Of a stretch of DNA of 64,000 nt, positions 1-7,860 are shown one piece after another; within the stretch, counting starts at the first letter, position 1; each line of letters begins with the position of its first letter. The notes under the pieces are model-generated. The model searched no databases and was not told where the DNA came from. It was given only the letters and a program-made list of their open reading frames with translations. The DNA lies in assembly GCA_963668365.1 (NCBI GenBank), contig OY764266.1:1736001-1800000 (forward strand). Reading direction: 5' to 3'. The position numbers and the translations under genes were made by a program. Source of the DNA: VXNE01 sp963668365. Lineage in GTDB: Bacteria > Pseudomonadota > Gammaproteobacteria > Pseudomonadales > Azotimanducaceae.

Positions 1-731
1 GCGATACGACGCTTGCTGAGTTCGGAACCGGCCGACTCGAAGACCATCTGCACGATCTGCCGAAGCGCCAGCGACGATCTGGCGCCGACTCGCTCGCGCA
101 CGTCACGGTGCAGGATGTCGAGAAAGTACTGCCGCAACAACATGTCCCCCGCATCGCTGATGATCGGTTCCGGAAAGCCGCCCCAATGGAAATAGTCAGC
201 CAAGGTTGCCTCCGCCTTCACTCGTCGGAACTCCGCAAAGTCGAACGGGAAGAGCTCGATGGTGACGTGTCTGCCAGTGAGCAACGACGACAACTCACCG
301 GAGAGGAGATGGGCATTGGAGCCGCTGACCACGAACTGGAGACGGCTGGGACGTTCCAGCTTCGACCGCAGCCATCGTTCCCAGCCATCCACCCATTGAA
401 TCTCGTCCAGGAAGACCGTCAGCGCGCCCGCATCCGGACGCGCCTCGCTGAAGGCACGCGTCAACCGTTCGAGCGTTTCGAAGCGGAGATAGCCGGCAAG
501 TCTGGGATCCTCGAAGTTGACGAATAAACAGTCGCACCGCTTGAGCCGATACCGTCCGATCAACTGGGTGAGCAATGTGGACTTGCCGCAGCGACGGACG
601 CCCTGGATCACCAAAGCCACGCGGCTGGACAAAGATTCAGGCAGCTTGACGGATCGCGGGATCGACGGGGGCGGCGGTTGGTCCCAAAAGCTCCAGGCGG
701 CGGCGATATCCAAAAGGGTCTTGTCTTCCAT
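1..731 (-). CDS. AAA ATPase of the AAA_14/DUF4143 type, 3' end outside window
   Basis: The reading frame is open from an ATG at 731 to the window edge, so about 243 N-terminal residues are visible. Walker A (GVRRCGKST) lies at about residues 44-52 and Walker B (LTVFLDEIQ) at about 104-112. The following FVVSGSN segment is the sensor region typical of this family. The order fits AAA_14 ATPases, in which a DUF4143 domain follows outside the visible part. These proteins are common single-gene accessory ATPases in bacteria and archaea, usually of unknown role and sometimes linked to toxin-like or mobile loci. No neighbour on its strand suggests an operon. Three repeated palindrome-like sites lie directly upstream and may control it. 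Family call is firm; biological role is unknown. Confidence 0.85.
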   Translation of the reverse strand, partial: MEDKTLLDIAAAWSFWDQPPPPSIPRSVKLPESLSSRVALVIQGVRRCGKSTLLTQLIGRYRLKRCDCLFVNFEDPRLAGYLRFETLERLTRAFSEARPDAGALTVFLDEIQWVDGWERWLRSKLERPSRLQFVVSGSNAHLLSGELSSLLTGRHVTIELFPFDFAEFRRVKAEATLADYFHWGGFPEPIISDAGDMLLRQYFLDILHRDVRERVGARSSLALRQIVQMVFESAGSELSKRRI

Positions 732-732
732 T

Positions 733-806
733 TGTCGAGTTAACTCTACAATCTAATAAGCATCGAGTTTACTCGACACATTGTGCAGCGTCCAATTAAC
801 TCGACA
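733..806. promoter_or_regulatory. Three operator-like TCGAGTTWACTCGA half/full sites
   Basis: Directly upstream of the AAA ATPase start are three related sites: TGTCGAGTTAACTCTACA (733-750), TCGAGTTTACTCGA (763-776) and ATTAACTCGACA (795-806). The implied consensus is the palindrome TGTCGAGTTAACTCGACA. Three spaced copies next to a start codon look like a cooperative operator, possibly for autoregulation or for a solo regulator elsewhere. The binding protein is not identifiable here. Confidence 0.5.
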
Positions 807-859
807 TCTTGGGAGACCAAGCGCCAAGTGCAGTGCAAGTTCTCGGGGTTGTTCCCATG

Positions 860-975
860 CTAGGAGGCTGTCCGAGAATACGATTTCTCGCAAAACACAA
901 TTTATAAGTCATTGATTTACAAAAAGTAAAATTTCATAAAATCGCGATTTTTCGAGTTCTCGGACAGCCTCCTAG
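860..975. mobile_element. MITE-like element, 116 bp, with 15-19 bp terminal inverted repeats
   Basis: CTAGGAGGCTGTCCGAGAA at 860-878 is repeated as a perfect inverted copy at 957-975. The interior is AT-rich (about 75 bp) and has no coding capacity. The outermost CTAG at each side can be read as a 4-bp target duplication, leaving GAGGCTGTCCGAGAA as the inverted repeat. Length, perfect ends and lack of a gene match a miniature inverted-repeat element moved by a transposase elsewhere. A CTAG target would suit IS5- or IS701-like enzymes, but that assignment is inference. Confidence 0.75.
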
Positions 976-1003
976 ATACTTCAGAGACGGCCCCCGAGGA
1001 GTC

Positions 1004-1380
1004 ATGAGCCTGAAAGGCCAGGCGCGTGTAGTGGTCGGCGCCGGTCAGACGCCGGGCGAAACGATCGGCAACGGGCGCGCCGCAGCGATCATCCATGCCC
1101 GCGAGGGTGCGCGTCTGCTGCTCGCCGACATCGACGCGGCACGCGTCGACGAGACGCAGTCGATGATTACCGAAAAAGGTTTTGACGCGGAAATCATGAC
1201 GGCAGACGTCAAACGCGAGGACGACTGCCGCGCCATCATGACTACCGCGGTCGAGCGTTTCAGGCGCATCGACGTGCCGCACTACAACGTCGGCAAGAGC
1301 CGGGGCGACGGCGAAGTGACCGAACTCCGGCGCGAGCACTGGACCGACATCATGGAGATGAACCGGAATCTGTCTTCCCG
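1004..1380 (+). pseudogene. Truncated short-chain dehydrogenase (SDR) remnant
   Basis: From the ATG at 1004 the product reads as the N-terminal half of an SDR: a degenerate glycine-rich nucleotide-binding start (VVVGAGQTPGETIGNG), the acidic LLLADIDAARV strand that binds the cofactor ribose, DVKREDDC, and a damaged NNVG-like motif (YNVGKSRG). Homology stops near residue 122 (TDIMEMNRN), before the catalytic Ser-Tyr-Lys region, and the frame then runs into sequence that belongs to the opposite-strand antitoxin gene. The enzyme lacks its active site and must be dead. The break lies against the toxin-antitoxin pair, so insertion or deletion at that module may have removed the rest. Confidence 0.7.
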
Positions 1381-1419
1381 TCGACGGCGGTCTATCGGCG
1401 CGAGCACACCTGTGATCAA

Positions 1420-1683
1420 TCAAGCATCCGACAACTCGTCACCCGGGATTGGCCGCACATCCGGAGCGGCCTCAAGATAGCGCGTCAGGTCTCCCGACCG
1501 AGCCTTGTCGGCGCGACGCTCGAGAAACTCCGCCGCCGTCTCGATAGCGCCGATTTTCTGCGCTACCGCAGTAGCGATCCATTGATTGAGTGAGACGCCG
1601 TCGGCCTTTGCCAGACGTGCCGCCGTCTCTTTCAACGAAACCGGCAGCTTCAAGGGATATTTGTATCGGACTGGTTCGCTCAC
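1420..1683 (-). CDS. HicB/Arc-like ribbon-helix-helix antitoxin
   Basis: 87 residues. The N-terminus KYPLKLPVSLKETAARLAKA followed by DGVSLNQWIATAVAQKI is the beta strand plus two helices of a ribbon-helix-helix DNA-binding fold, as in HicB-type C-terminal domains. The acidic, proline-rich tail (residues 70-87) would be the toxin-neutralising part. It overlaps the upstream PIN-toxin gene by four bases (1680-1683), so the two are translated together, with the toxin gene first, the reverse of the usual vapBC order. It probably neutralises that toxin and represses the shared promoter. Family is confident; the exact TA class is inferred from its neighbour. Confidence 0.8.
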   Translation of the reverse strand: MSEPVRYKYPLKLPVSLKETAARLAKADGVSLNQWIATAVAQKIGAIETAAEFLERRADKARSGDLTRYLEAAPDVRPIPGDELSDA

Positions 1684-2099
1684 TTTCGTAGTCTCCTCAA
1701 CACCTCCCGCGGGGTGGCAACCGCGACCCCCAGGGTGCGCGCCAGCGCGAAGTCCCTCAGGTTGTGCGTCACGATGAAGTCAGCGTCGCCGTTGCTGGCG
1801 GCTTCAAGCACCATTTCATCATTGGCATCGCGCAACACCGGGCGCGTTTTGAAATGCACGTCAATCGGTTCGGCAATGGCAGCGAATGCGTTCATGACGG
1901 CCTCCACATCTTCCGGGGCATGCCCCGTTGCCTCGCGCACCTCACCTCTATTCAGCACCGCCTCGTATTCCAGAAACAACGCCGTCGAGCAAAGCAGTGT
2001 GACTTTCCCGGCCGCAGCTTGCCGCAGCAGTTCATTACTCGCTCCCGAAGCGCTACGGAAGGCGGCGACCACTATGTTGGTGTCAACCACGAGTCTCAC
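1680..2099 (-). CDS. PIN-domain toxin (VapC-like ribonuclease)
   Basis: 139 residues, the usual size for the putative toxin-antitoxin PIN family. The first acidic residue is in MRLVVDTNIVVAA, a conserved glutamate lies in the EYEAVLNR region, and the later acidic residues are in RDANDEMVLEAA and GDADFIVTHNLRDF. These form the Mg-binding quartet of PIN ribonucleases, which cut specific RNAs when freed from their antitoxin. The gene is first in a two-gene unit with the RHH antitoxin. A short inverted repeat sits just upstream and is a plausible autoregulatory site. Confidence 0.85.
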   Translation of the reverse strand: MRLVVDTNIVVAAFRSASGASNELLRQAAAGKVTLLCSTALFLEYEAVLNRGEVREATGHAPEDVEAVMNAFAAIAEPIDVHFKTRPVLRDANDEMVLEAASNGDADFIVTHNLRDFALARTLGVAVATPREVLRRLRK

Positions 2100-2105
2100 T
2101 AGAAG

Positions 2106-2119
2106 ATCACCATAGTGAT
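2106..2119 (-). promoter_or_regulatory. Candidate operator upstream of PIN toxin gene
   Basis: ATCAC (2106-2110) and GTGAT (2115-2119) form a short perfect inverted repeat seven bases upstream of the PIN-toxin start codon, where the TA promoter should lie. It is short, so chance is possible. Confidence 0.3.
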
Positions 2120-2287
2120 ATCCCGGAAGATGTCAAGTTGGCGGGGGCGGTGCGTATCGCGCCAGAACCATCCAATGGCGCGCCGACCAGCAAGTTGCGG
2201 TGCAGCACGCATCACACCACCCACTCGCTTGCACATGGAGACCGCCCGGCCATAACATCGATCCATCGGGTTATGGAGGGGATAGCC

Positions 2288-3844
2288 ATGTTGGAGCGGA
2301 TCGAGTTTCGTCCTGAAGTCGAGAATCTCGTTCGATTCGTCGAAGAGACGGACCCGGACGACATTGTCGAAAAGACCGTTGCCAAGCTCCGAAACGGGGT
2401 ATCGGGCCATGAACTCCTGACGGCGAACGCATTGGCCGTCGTGCGTTCCAACGACGTGCCCCCGTCGCACCACGGCGGGCCCGTGCATCCGATCTGCGGC
2501 GTTCACGCGGTGCACGGCATCGCCAAGCGCCTTCCCGGCGAACTGTCCATGCTCCCCCTCATCCAGCACACGGCGCTGTGCAACCACCATGTGCACTCGC
2601 CGTACATGGGACCCTACCTGATGCCCAGGATCGATGCGCTGCAGGCATCCCCGGAAGCGGTGGAGCCCGGCATCCGGCCCCACAACGTCACGTCGCGCGT
2701 CAACATCCCGAGCCCGAACGAACCGAACGCGATCAGCGACACCAAGGCGGCGTTCCTGCACTGCATCCGGGCGATGGAAGCACCTCTCGGAGAACGGTAT
2801 TACCTGTGGCTCCTCGACCGGCTGTCACACGGCGAAATGCTCGACCTGCTCCTGCCGCTCGCTGTCAGCCGCAACAACTGGGACGACCACTACTTCCTCT
2901 ATCCGGTGTACACCTTCCGGACGCTGGACTGTCTCGGCTGGGAATGGGCGGACGTGCTGCTGCGCCCGGCGGTGCGCTACCAGGCGCGGCTGATGGGTCG
3001 GCTCACCATCGGAGACCCCCTCGACTTTGTCTGGGTGGAGAGCCTGCTCGACAAGTACAAGCTGCTCGAGATCAACATCCCGACCGCAACCTCCGACGGC
3101 GAGACCGAACGTATCGGTGAACTCGCCATGCAGCTCGGACAATGCGAGGACTACTTCGACACCATCGAACCGATGGCACAGGCGCTTGCCGGCGGCCTGT
3201 CGCTCGAGGGCGCGGGAGAAGCGCTGTCTATCGGCGCAGCTGCCGCATACCTCTCTACCAGCTACGGCAACCCGATGGATTCCCACCTGCACACGGGCTC
3301 CACCAACCGCCGCTACGTGCTGCGGCAGGAAGGCGTCAGCCTGAAGAACAAAGTGCTGTCCCTGCTCACTGGATTCACCGGTCCCGAAGTTCTGCTAGGG
3401 GCACGGAAGATCGACTGGAGCTGCAACATCGAGCCTGGCAGGACCGCTTCGCTGCCCGAGCGCAGCCAGGAACAATTGCTGGATGCGATTACGGACAACA
3501 TCGACAATCAGCCGTACATCGACTGGCACCAGATCAACAGCGTCGCGAATGTCGTTCCGCCCGAGGGGATCAAGGAAGGGGTCGCGATGGCGCGCCAATA
3601 CGCCGAGAAGGGCTACGATCCCATCCCCTACTTCGAGCGGCTCGGCGAGATATCCTGCCGGGACGATTTCACGGAAATGCACTCGCTCAAGCACTTCCAG
3701 GCGATCGTGGACGAGTACTACGCGACGCGGGAGCCCTACCGCTGGCTGCACCTGGCATCGGCGACCAAGTCCGCCGGGATCATTCAGACCGGCCGCGAGC
3801 ACAGCGTTTACCGGCAGACGAAAGATCTGTTGAAAGCCGCCTGA
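2288..3844 (+). CDS. Conserved-looking 519-residue protein of unknown function
   Basis: The frame is open from 2138, but the ATG at 2288 is preceded by GGAGGGG six bases upstream, so translation probably starts there (ATG 2273 is an alternative). There is no signal peptide or membrane segment. The protein is mostly helical and has clustered histidines: HHGGPVHPICGVHAVHG, HTALCNHHVHSPYMG and HLHTGSTNRRYVLR. These could form metal or haem sites, but I do not recognise the family. Nothing adjacent forms an operon: upstream is the opposite-strand PIN module and downstream the BrnT pair faces it. The coherent codon structure and long frame make it a real gene. Function is not assigned. Confidence 0.75.
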   Translation: MLERIEFRPEVENLVRFVEETDPDDIVEKTVAKLRNGVSGHELLTANALAVVRSNDVPPSHHGGPVHPICGVHAVHGIAKRLPGELSMLPLIQHTALCNHHVHSPYMGPYLMPRIDALQASPEAVEPGIRPHNVTSRVNIPSPNEPNAISDTKAAFLHCIRAMEAPLGERYYLWLLDRLSHGEMLDLLLPLAVSRNNWDDHYFLYPVYTFRTLDCLGWEWADVLLRPAVRYQARLMGRLTIGDPLDFVWVESLLDKYKLLEINIPTATSDGETERIGELAMQLGQCEDYFDTIEPMAQALAGGLSLEGAGEALSIGAAAAYLSTSYGNPMDSHLHTGSTNRRYVLRQEGVSLKNKVLSLLTGFTGPEVLLGARKIDWSCNIEPGRTASLPERSQEQLLDAITDNIDNQPYIDWHQINSVANVVPPEGIKEGVAMARQYAEKGYDPIPYFERLGEISCRDDFTEMHSLKHFQAIVDEYYATREPYRWLHLASATKSAGIIQTGREHSVYRQTKDLLKAA

Positions 3845-3963
3845 ATGCGACGAGAAGCGCGGAGCTTTTCCTCGCGTCCTCCGGGCAAGCTCATCACCGG
3901 CATATGCCTGCCGGGAGACAGCGGCCTCTCGGCGCAAGGTGAAATGCAGGATTGAGCCAGACG

Positions 3964-4254
3964 TTACGCGACTGACGGCAGACTTTCCCGAATAATCCTC
4001 GGGTGTCTTGCCGCGATTCGTAACAGTGCCACCGCAGGCCCTTCAGGTTTTCTTCTTCCCTGCTCCCAGTTGCGCAAGGTATGGATGCTAATTCCCAACG
4101 CGCGAGCGAATTCTGACTGAGTCAATCCCACGAAGGTCCGGAGCGCCACAATGTCCTCTCCTGACCCGAAGCGACCATCCATTAGTCTCCTTCGCAGGTG
4201 GGCAGAAATCGCGTGCTTGAACTGTTCGTCGGTCAGGTCCGGAATGTCACTCAT
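3964..4254 (-). CDS. XRE-family antitoxin, HigA/NadS-like
   Basis: 96 residues. A helix-turn-helix is clear at about residues 40-75 (LRTFVGLTQSEFARALGIS followed by HTLRNWEQGRRKPEG), the form seen in HigA/NadS-type antitoxins. The gene overlaps the BrnT toxin gene by four bases and is read second. It most likely binds BrnT and represses the promoter over the palindrome upstream of brnT. Pairing a BrnT toxin with an XRE antitoxin, rather than with BrnA, is a recognised variation. Confidence 0.85.
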   Translation of the reverse strand: MSDIPDLTDEQFKHAISAHLRRRLMDGRFGSGEDIVALRTFVGLTQSEFARALGISIHTLRNWEQGRRKPEGPAVALLRIAARHPRIIRESLPSVA

Positions 4255-4541
4255 CTGTATTGATCCATTTGTGAATGGTAGAGGCTCCGTTCGCGCCTGT
4301 TGGCGAATCTTGCCCCAATGATCCGAATGCGATCTTCGTCTGGCTCTGCGTATACAACCACGATAACTCCCCTATCAATCGGCCCGACCGCAATAAACCG
4401 ATCCTCAGCGTCAGAATGGGTCACATCGAAGATTTCCAGATAGTTGTCGCTCGACTCGAACAACCGACGCGCCTCCACAAACGACAAGCCATGCCTTCTT
4501 CGGCTGCCTCGATCCTTGACATCATCCCACTCGAATTCCAC
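4251..4541 (-). CDS. brnT: BrnT-type toxin (DUF497 ribonuclease)
   Basis: 96 residues. The opening MEFEWDDVKDRGSRRRHGLSF and FVEARRLFESSDN match the BrnT signature (F.WD..K...N..KHG..F). The centre has FIAVGPIDRGVIVVVYAEPD and the end IRIIGARFANRRERSLY, which carries the catalytic/basic residues of this RelE-like fold. BrnT cleaves RNA and stops growth until bound by its antitoxin. The start is a GTG with no Shine-Dalgarno sequence in front of it. A promoter-like element ends about seven bases upstream, so the mRNA may be leaderless. The XRE antitoxin follows with a four-base overlap. Confidence 0.85.
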   Translation of the reverse strand: MEFEWDDVKDRGSRRRHGLSFVEARRLFESSDNYLEIFDVTHSDAEDRFIAVGPIDRGVIVVVYAEPDEDRIRIIGARFANRRERSLYHSQMDQYR

Positions 4542-4548
4542 TGACAGG

Positions 4549-4584
4549 AGGATAAGCCATTGGCTGAGTACGTCAATGGCTTAT
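4549..4584 (-). promoter_or_regulatory. brnT promoter with 11-bp inverted-repeat operator
   Basis: ATAAGCCATTG (4552-4562) and CAATGGCTTAT (4574-4584) are a perfect inverted repeat with an 11-base spacer. On the minus strand it contains TTGACG (4576-4571), a 16-base spacer and TATCCT (4554-4549), a good sigma70-like pair. The predicted transcript would begin at about the GTG of brnT. An operator laid over both promoter boxes fits tight TA autorepression. Confidence 0.6.
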
Positions 4585-4645
4585 TGTTCAGGAATCGTAT
4601 GCTGATCACTCGATGGTTACCCAAGGCAGCTTCGGAGCCGCGGGC

Positions 4646-5449
4646 CTACCAGCTCACCCAGTGGTGGAACAGGGGCTTTACCTCGTCGGGCATGGCGCGG
4701 TAGGCCTCTACGGGAACACGAGGCATCGGCGGCGCCGCGGTGCGTCCGAATTCCTCCGCCATGCGCCTGCCCTCCGACGACTCGGGGTCGAGCGGCTGCA
4801 GGTTGAGCCACCAGGGCGAATAGCACACCTTCACGGTCACCCGCGGATCGTTACCGTGATGCTCGGGATTCGTGTGCCACAAGCGACTGTCGAACACGAG
4901 GACGCTTCCGACCTTCCAGGGCACGTGCATCTCCGTCGCGCGCGGTGTGTCAGGGTCGACCCGGTCGTCGACGAACGGGTCGACGAGGGACCGGTGGCTT
5001 CCCGGCGCGACGATGGTTCCCACGGTGTCCCGCGTGCGCGGCGAGAGCATCCAGACAGTCGTCAAGGCCAGACAGGTGTCGGGAAACGGCGCCTTGATTC
5101 CCGCGCTTCGAGGTAGCCACACGGTGCCGAAAGGCCAATCGATATGCAGCGGCCCGCGGCTGGTGCCCGGCTCCAGGATGAGCGGGGTCGTCCAGGCGAC
5201 GCGGTAGAAACGTCCCCAGAGCGCATCGAGCAGCGCCGTCATCCGCCGGTTGGCGACGTACCGAACGAAGTCGGCGTTGTGGGCGAGGAAGTTCCTGTCC
5301 TCGAGGTACTCGCTCGACTCCACCGTCCGGGTGACGCTCTTGAGCACTCCCTCGACTTGCCCCTCGGGGATCATGTCGTCCAGGACGCACCAGCCGTCGA
5401 CGGCCAGGCGCAACGCGTCCGCGCTGGCCGCCGACACAGTCGCCCTCAT
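4646..5449 (-). CDS. PhyH-family Fe(II)/2-oxoglutarate dioxygenase
   Basis: 267 residues. The metal triad can be read as H102 and D104 (LHIDWPFG) and H192 (SRLWHTNPEH), with R203 (DPRVTVKV) placed to bind 2-oxoglutarate. Length and motif spacing fit the phytanoyl-CoA dioxygenase superfamily, which hydroxylates many small molecules besides acyl-CoA. It begins 24 bases after the molybdenum hydroxylase gene on the same strand, so both are probably co-transcribed and may act on one substrate. It is clearly diverged from the three PhyH paralogues at 10.9-17.2 kb. Substrate unknown. Confidence 0.82.
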   Translation of the reverse strand: MRATVSAASADALRLAVDGWCVLDDMIPEGQVEGVLKSVTRTVESSEYLEDRNFLAHNADFVRYVANRRMTALLDALWGRFYRVAWTTPLILEPGTSRGPLHIDWPFGTVWLPRSAGIKAPFPDTCLALTTVWMLSPRTRDTVGTIVAPGSHRSLVDPFVDDRVDPDTPRATEMHVPWKVGSVLVFDSRLWHTNPEHHGNDPRVTVKVCYSPWWLNLQPLDPESSEGRRMAEEFGRTAAPPMPRVPVEAYRAMPDEVKPLFHHWVSW

Positions 5450-5473
5450 CGCAGCGTCGCCACGTCGCGGCGG

Positions 5474-7684
5474 CTATGCGGCGTTCGGGAGCTTCCGGCT
5501 CTCCATGGCTGCAAGCACCCTGGGGGGCGACAGCGGCAGGTCCCTCATCCTCACGCCGATCGCGTTGCCGACCGCGCAAGCCACCGCCGCCAGCGGGGGG
5601 ATGATCGGTGCTTCGCCGACGCCGCGCACGCCGAACGGATGCATCGAGTTCGGCACCTCGACGATGATCGTATCGATCATCGGCAGGTCGGATGCGACCG
5701 GGACGCGGTAGTCGAGAAAGCCGGGGTTCTCCAGCGCACCGTTCTCGTCGTACATGAACTCCTCGTTCAGCGCCCAGCCGATGCCCTGCACCGCGCCGCC
5801 CTGGAACTGGCCCTCGACGTACGACGGGTGGATGGCGCAGCCGGCATCCTGTATGGCGGTGTAGCGAAGAACGGTGGTCTTGCCGGTGTCCGGGTCGACC
5901 TCGACGTCGCAGAGGTGTACCGAGAAGCAGGGCCCCAGACCGCTCTCCGCCCGCAGCGACGCGCTGCCCGCAATCGGTCCGCCGGTGTCTGGCGCGTTCC
6001 GACAGATATCCTTGATCGTCAACTCCTCCTCGCGGGTGGTGTTGATGGCCTTCCCATCGCGCCACTCGACCTGTTCGGGAGTGACGTTCCATCCCGATGC
6101 CGCGCGCTCCTTGAACTGCTGGATGACCTCGTGGGCCGCGCGCGTCACCGCCTGCCCCGAGGCGTTGATCGTCCGGCTGCCGCCGGCGCCGTCGGTGTGG
6201 GCGACGCTGTTGGTATCCGGAATCTCGGCCCTGACGTCGTTGACGGAGATGCCAAGCGTTTCCGCCGCGATCATGGCAAGCGCTATCCGCGTGCCGGAAA
6301 GATCGGCGCTCCCGGTCAACACCGATGCCGACCCGTTCTTGTTCATGACGATCGACGCACTCGATGTGCCGCCGCCGTTGCGCCAGAAGCCCATGGCCAC
6401 CGAACGGCCCTGGTTTCGGCCGAGCGGCACTTGGTAGTGGGCCGACGCCTTCGCCTTTTCGAGGCACTCGACGAGACCGAGTTCGCGAAACCGGCCGATG
6501 ATGTTGGTGCCGCCGGAGCGCAAGGCATTCTTGAGCCGAAGCTCGATCGGATCGATGCCAAGCTCGTCTGCGAGCTCGTTCATGACACTTTCGGTGGCGA
6601 AGGTCGCCTGAGGTGCGCCCGGCCCGCGATAGGCGCGAACCTTTGGCTTGTTGACGACCGCCGAAAGCCCCTCGATGCGGACGTTGGGTACGTCATAGGC
6701 CGAAAAGACGCAGCGCATGCCGCCGCCCAAAGGCGCTCCCGGGAACGCGCCCGACTCGTATGCGAGGAACGCCTGCATCGCCGTGATCTTGCCATCGCGC
6801 TTGGCACCGATCTTGACGGTCGACTTGCTGGCGGCGCCGGGGCCCGCACAACGAAACACGTCTTCGCGCGTCATGCGCATCTTGACCGGACGTCCGGAGA
6901 GCTTGGACAGCATCAGCGCCATGGCTTCGAGATACACGGCGGTCTTGCCGCCAAAGCCCCCGCCGATCTCCGTCGCTATCACCTTCAGCTTGTCGACGTC
7001 CATGTCCATCTGGTCCGCCAGGTTGTCGCGAATGTTGAAATGGCCCTGCGTGGTGGTCCAGATGGTCGACTGGGCACCTTCGTCATAGGACGCAAGACAT
7101 GCCGACGGTTCGATGTAGCCCTGGTGAATCGTCGGCGTCGTGAACGAGCGTTCGATGATCACGTCCGCCTCCGCGAAACCGGCCTCCACGTCGCCGAACT
7201 CGTTGAGTTCCCGCTCGTAGACGTTCGAGAATTTCCCGTCTTCTTCAAATTCTTCGTGCAGCAGCACGTCGCCCTTCAGGGCATCGTCGAGGTTCATCAC
7301 CGGCGGCAACAGTTCGTAGTCAACCTCGATGACGTCGGCCGCCGCCCGGGCTTGAGCCCGGGTCGATGCCGCCACGGCCGCAACGGCGTGCCCGTGGTAG
7401 AGCACCTTTTCATGGGCAAGGTTGTCGCGGGCGATAGTGCCCTGCCCGCCAAACGGCAACCGCGGGAAATCTGCCGCCGTCACCACTGCGAATACACCGT
7501 CCAGGGCCATCGCCTTCGACGTGTCGATCGACTTGATTCGCGCGTGCGCATGGGAACTGCGCAGCACTTCCCCGTACAACGTTCCAGGAAGGGTGACGTC
7601 GGCGCCGAACTGCGCCTTGCCCGTTACTTTTTCCCAACCATCGTGACGAATTGGCCGTTTGCCGATTTCAGCATAGTCGTTCAT
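5474..7684 (-). CDS. Molybdopterin-binding subunit of a xanthine dehydrogenase/aldehyde oxidase-type enzyme
   Basis: 736 residues, full length for the large subunit of molybdenum hydroxylases. The N-terminal domain begins IGKRPIRHDGWEKVTGKA. The molybdopterin domain has GGGFGGK, AYRGPGAPQATFATE and, near the C-terminus, GVRGVGEAP with the catalytic glutamate. It lacks the CO-dehydrogenase active-site loop, so an aldehyde oxidase or hydroxylating dehydrogenase is more likely. These enzymes normally need FAD and 2Fe-2S subunits, and neither is encoded nearby, so partners must be elsewhere or the enzyme is orphaned. It is the first gene of an apparent two-gene unit with a PhyH dioxygenase. A degenerate copy of its 5' end lies about 0.8 kb upstream. 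Confidence 0.88.
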   Translation of the reverse strand: MNDYAEIGKRPIRHDGWEKVTGKAQFGADVTLPGTLYGEVLRSSHAHARIKSIDTSKAMALDGVFAVVTAADFPRLPFGGQGTIARDNLAHEKVLYHGHAVAAVAASTRAQARAAADVIEVDYELLPPVMNLDDALKGDVLLHEEFEEDGKFSNVYERELNEFGDVEAGFAEADVIIERSFTTPTIHQGYIEPSACLASYDEGAQSTIWTTTQGHFNIRDNLADQMDMDVDKLKVIATEIGGGFGGKTAVYLEAMALMLSKLSGRPVKMRMTREDVFRCAGPGAASKSTVKIGAKRDGKITAMQAFLAYESGAFPGAPLGGGMRCVFSAYDVPNVRIEGLSAVVNKPKVRAYRGPGAPQATFATESVMNELADELGIDPIELRLKNALRSGGTNIIGRFRELGLVECLEKAKASAHYQVPLGRNQGRSVAMGFWRNGGGTSSASIVMNKNGSASVLTGSADLSGTRIALAMIAAETLGISVNDVRAEIPDTNSVAHTDGAGGSRTINASGQAVTRAAHEVIQQFKERAASGWNVTPEQVEWRDGKAINTTREEELTIKDICRNAPDTGGPIAGSASLRAESGLGPCFSVHLCDVEVDPDTGKTTVLRYTAIQDAGCAIHPSYVEGQFQGGAVQGIGWALNEEFMYDENGALENPGFLDYRVPVASDLPMIDTIIVEVPNSMHPFGVRGVGEAPIIPPLAAVACAVGNAIGVRMRDLPLSPPRVLAAMESRKLPNAA

Positions 7685-7768
7685 GTCGCATCGAAATTTC
7701 AGTCTGTTTCAGTTTCCGAGCATATCAGCCTGCGCCAAAGAACGGCACGCAGACGAGCTGGGGTCCAG

Positions 7769-7843
7769 GGCCATTCAAAAGTCGTCCTGACGGTGTGTGA
7801 TTGGCGTCTCGGCTCGATTTGTCGCTGGCCATTCAAAAGTCGT
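7769..7843. repeat. 17-bp direct repeat, two copies 58 bp apart
   Basis: GGCCATTCAAAAGTCGT occurs at 7769-7785 and 7827-7843, just in front of the DUF4338 remnant. It may be a left-over end or target-site structure of the degraded insertion element there. Confidence 0.5.
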
Positions 7844-7860
7844 TGCGGTGGAACGGCGAC

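Noticed and set aside
2138..2287. Earlier start of the 519-residue protein at 2138
   Set aside because: No ribosome site and the added residues look non-coding; GGAGGGG precedes the ATG at 2288.
3850..3872. Terminator hairpin after the 519-residue gene
   Set aside because: A GAGAAGC/GCTTTTC stem exists but it is short, includes a G-T pair and lacks a T run.
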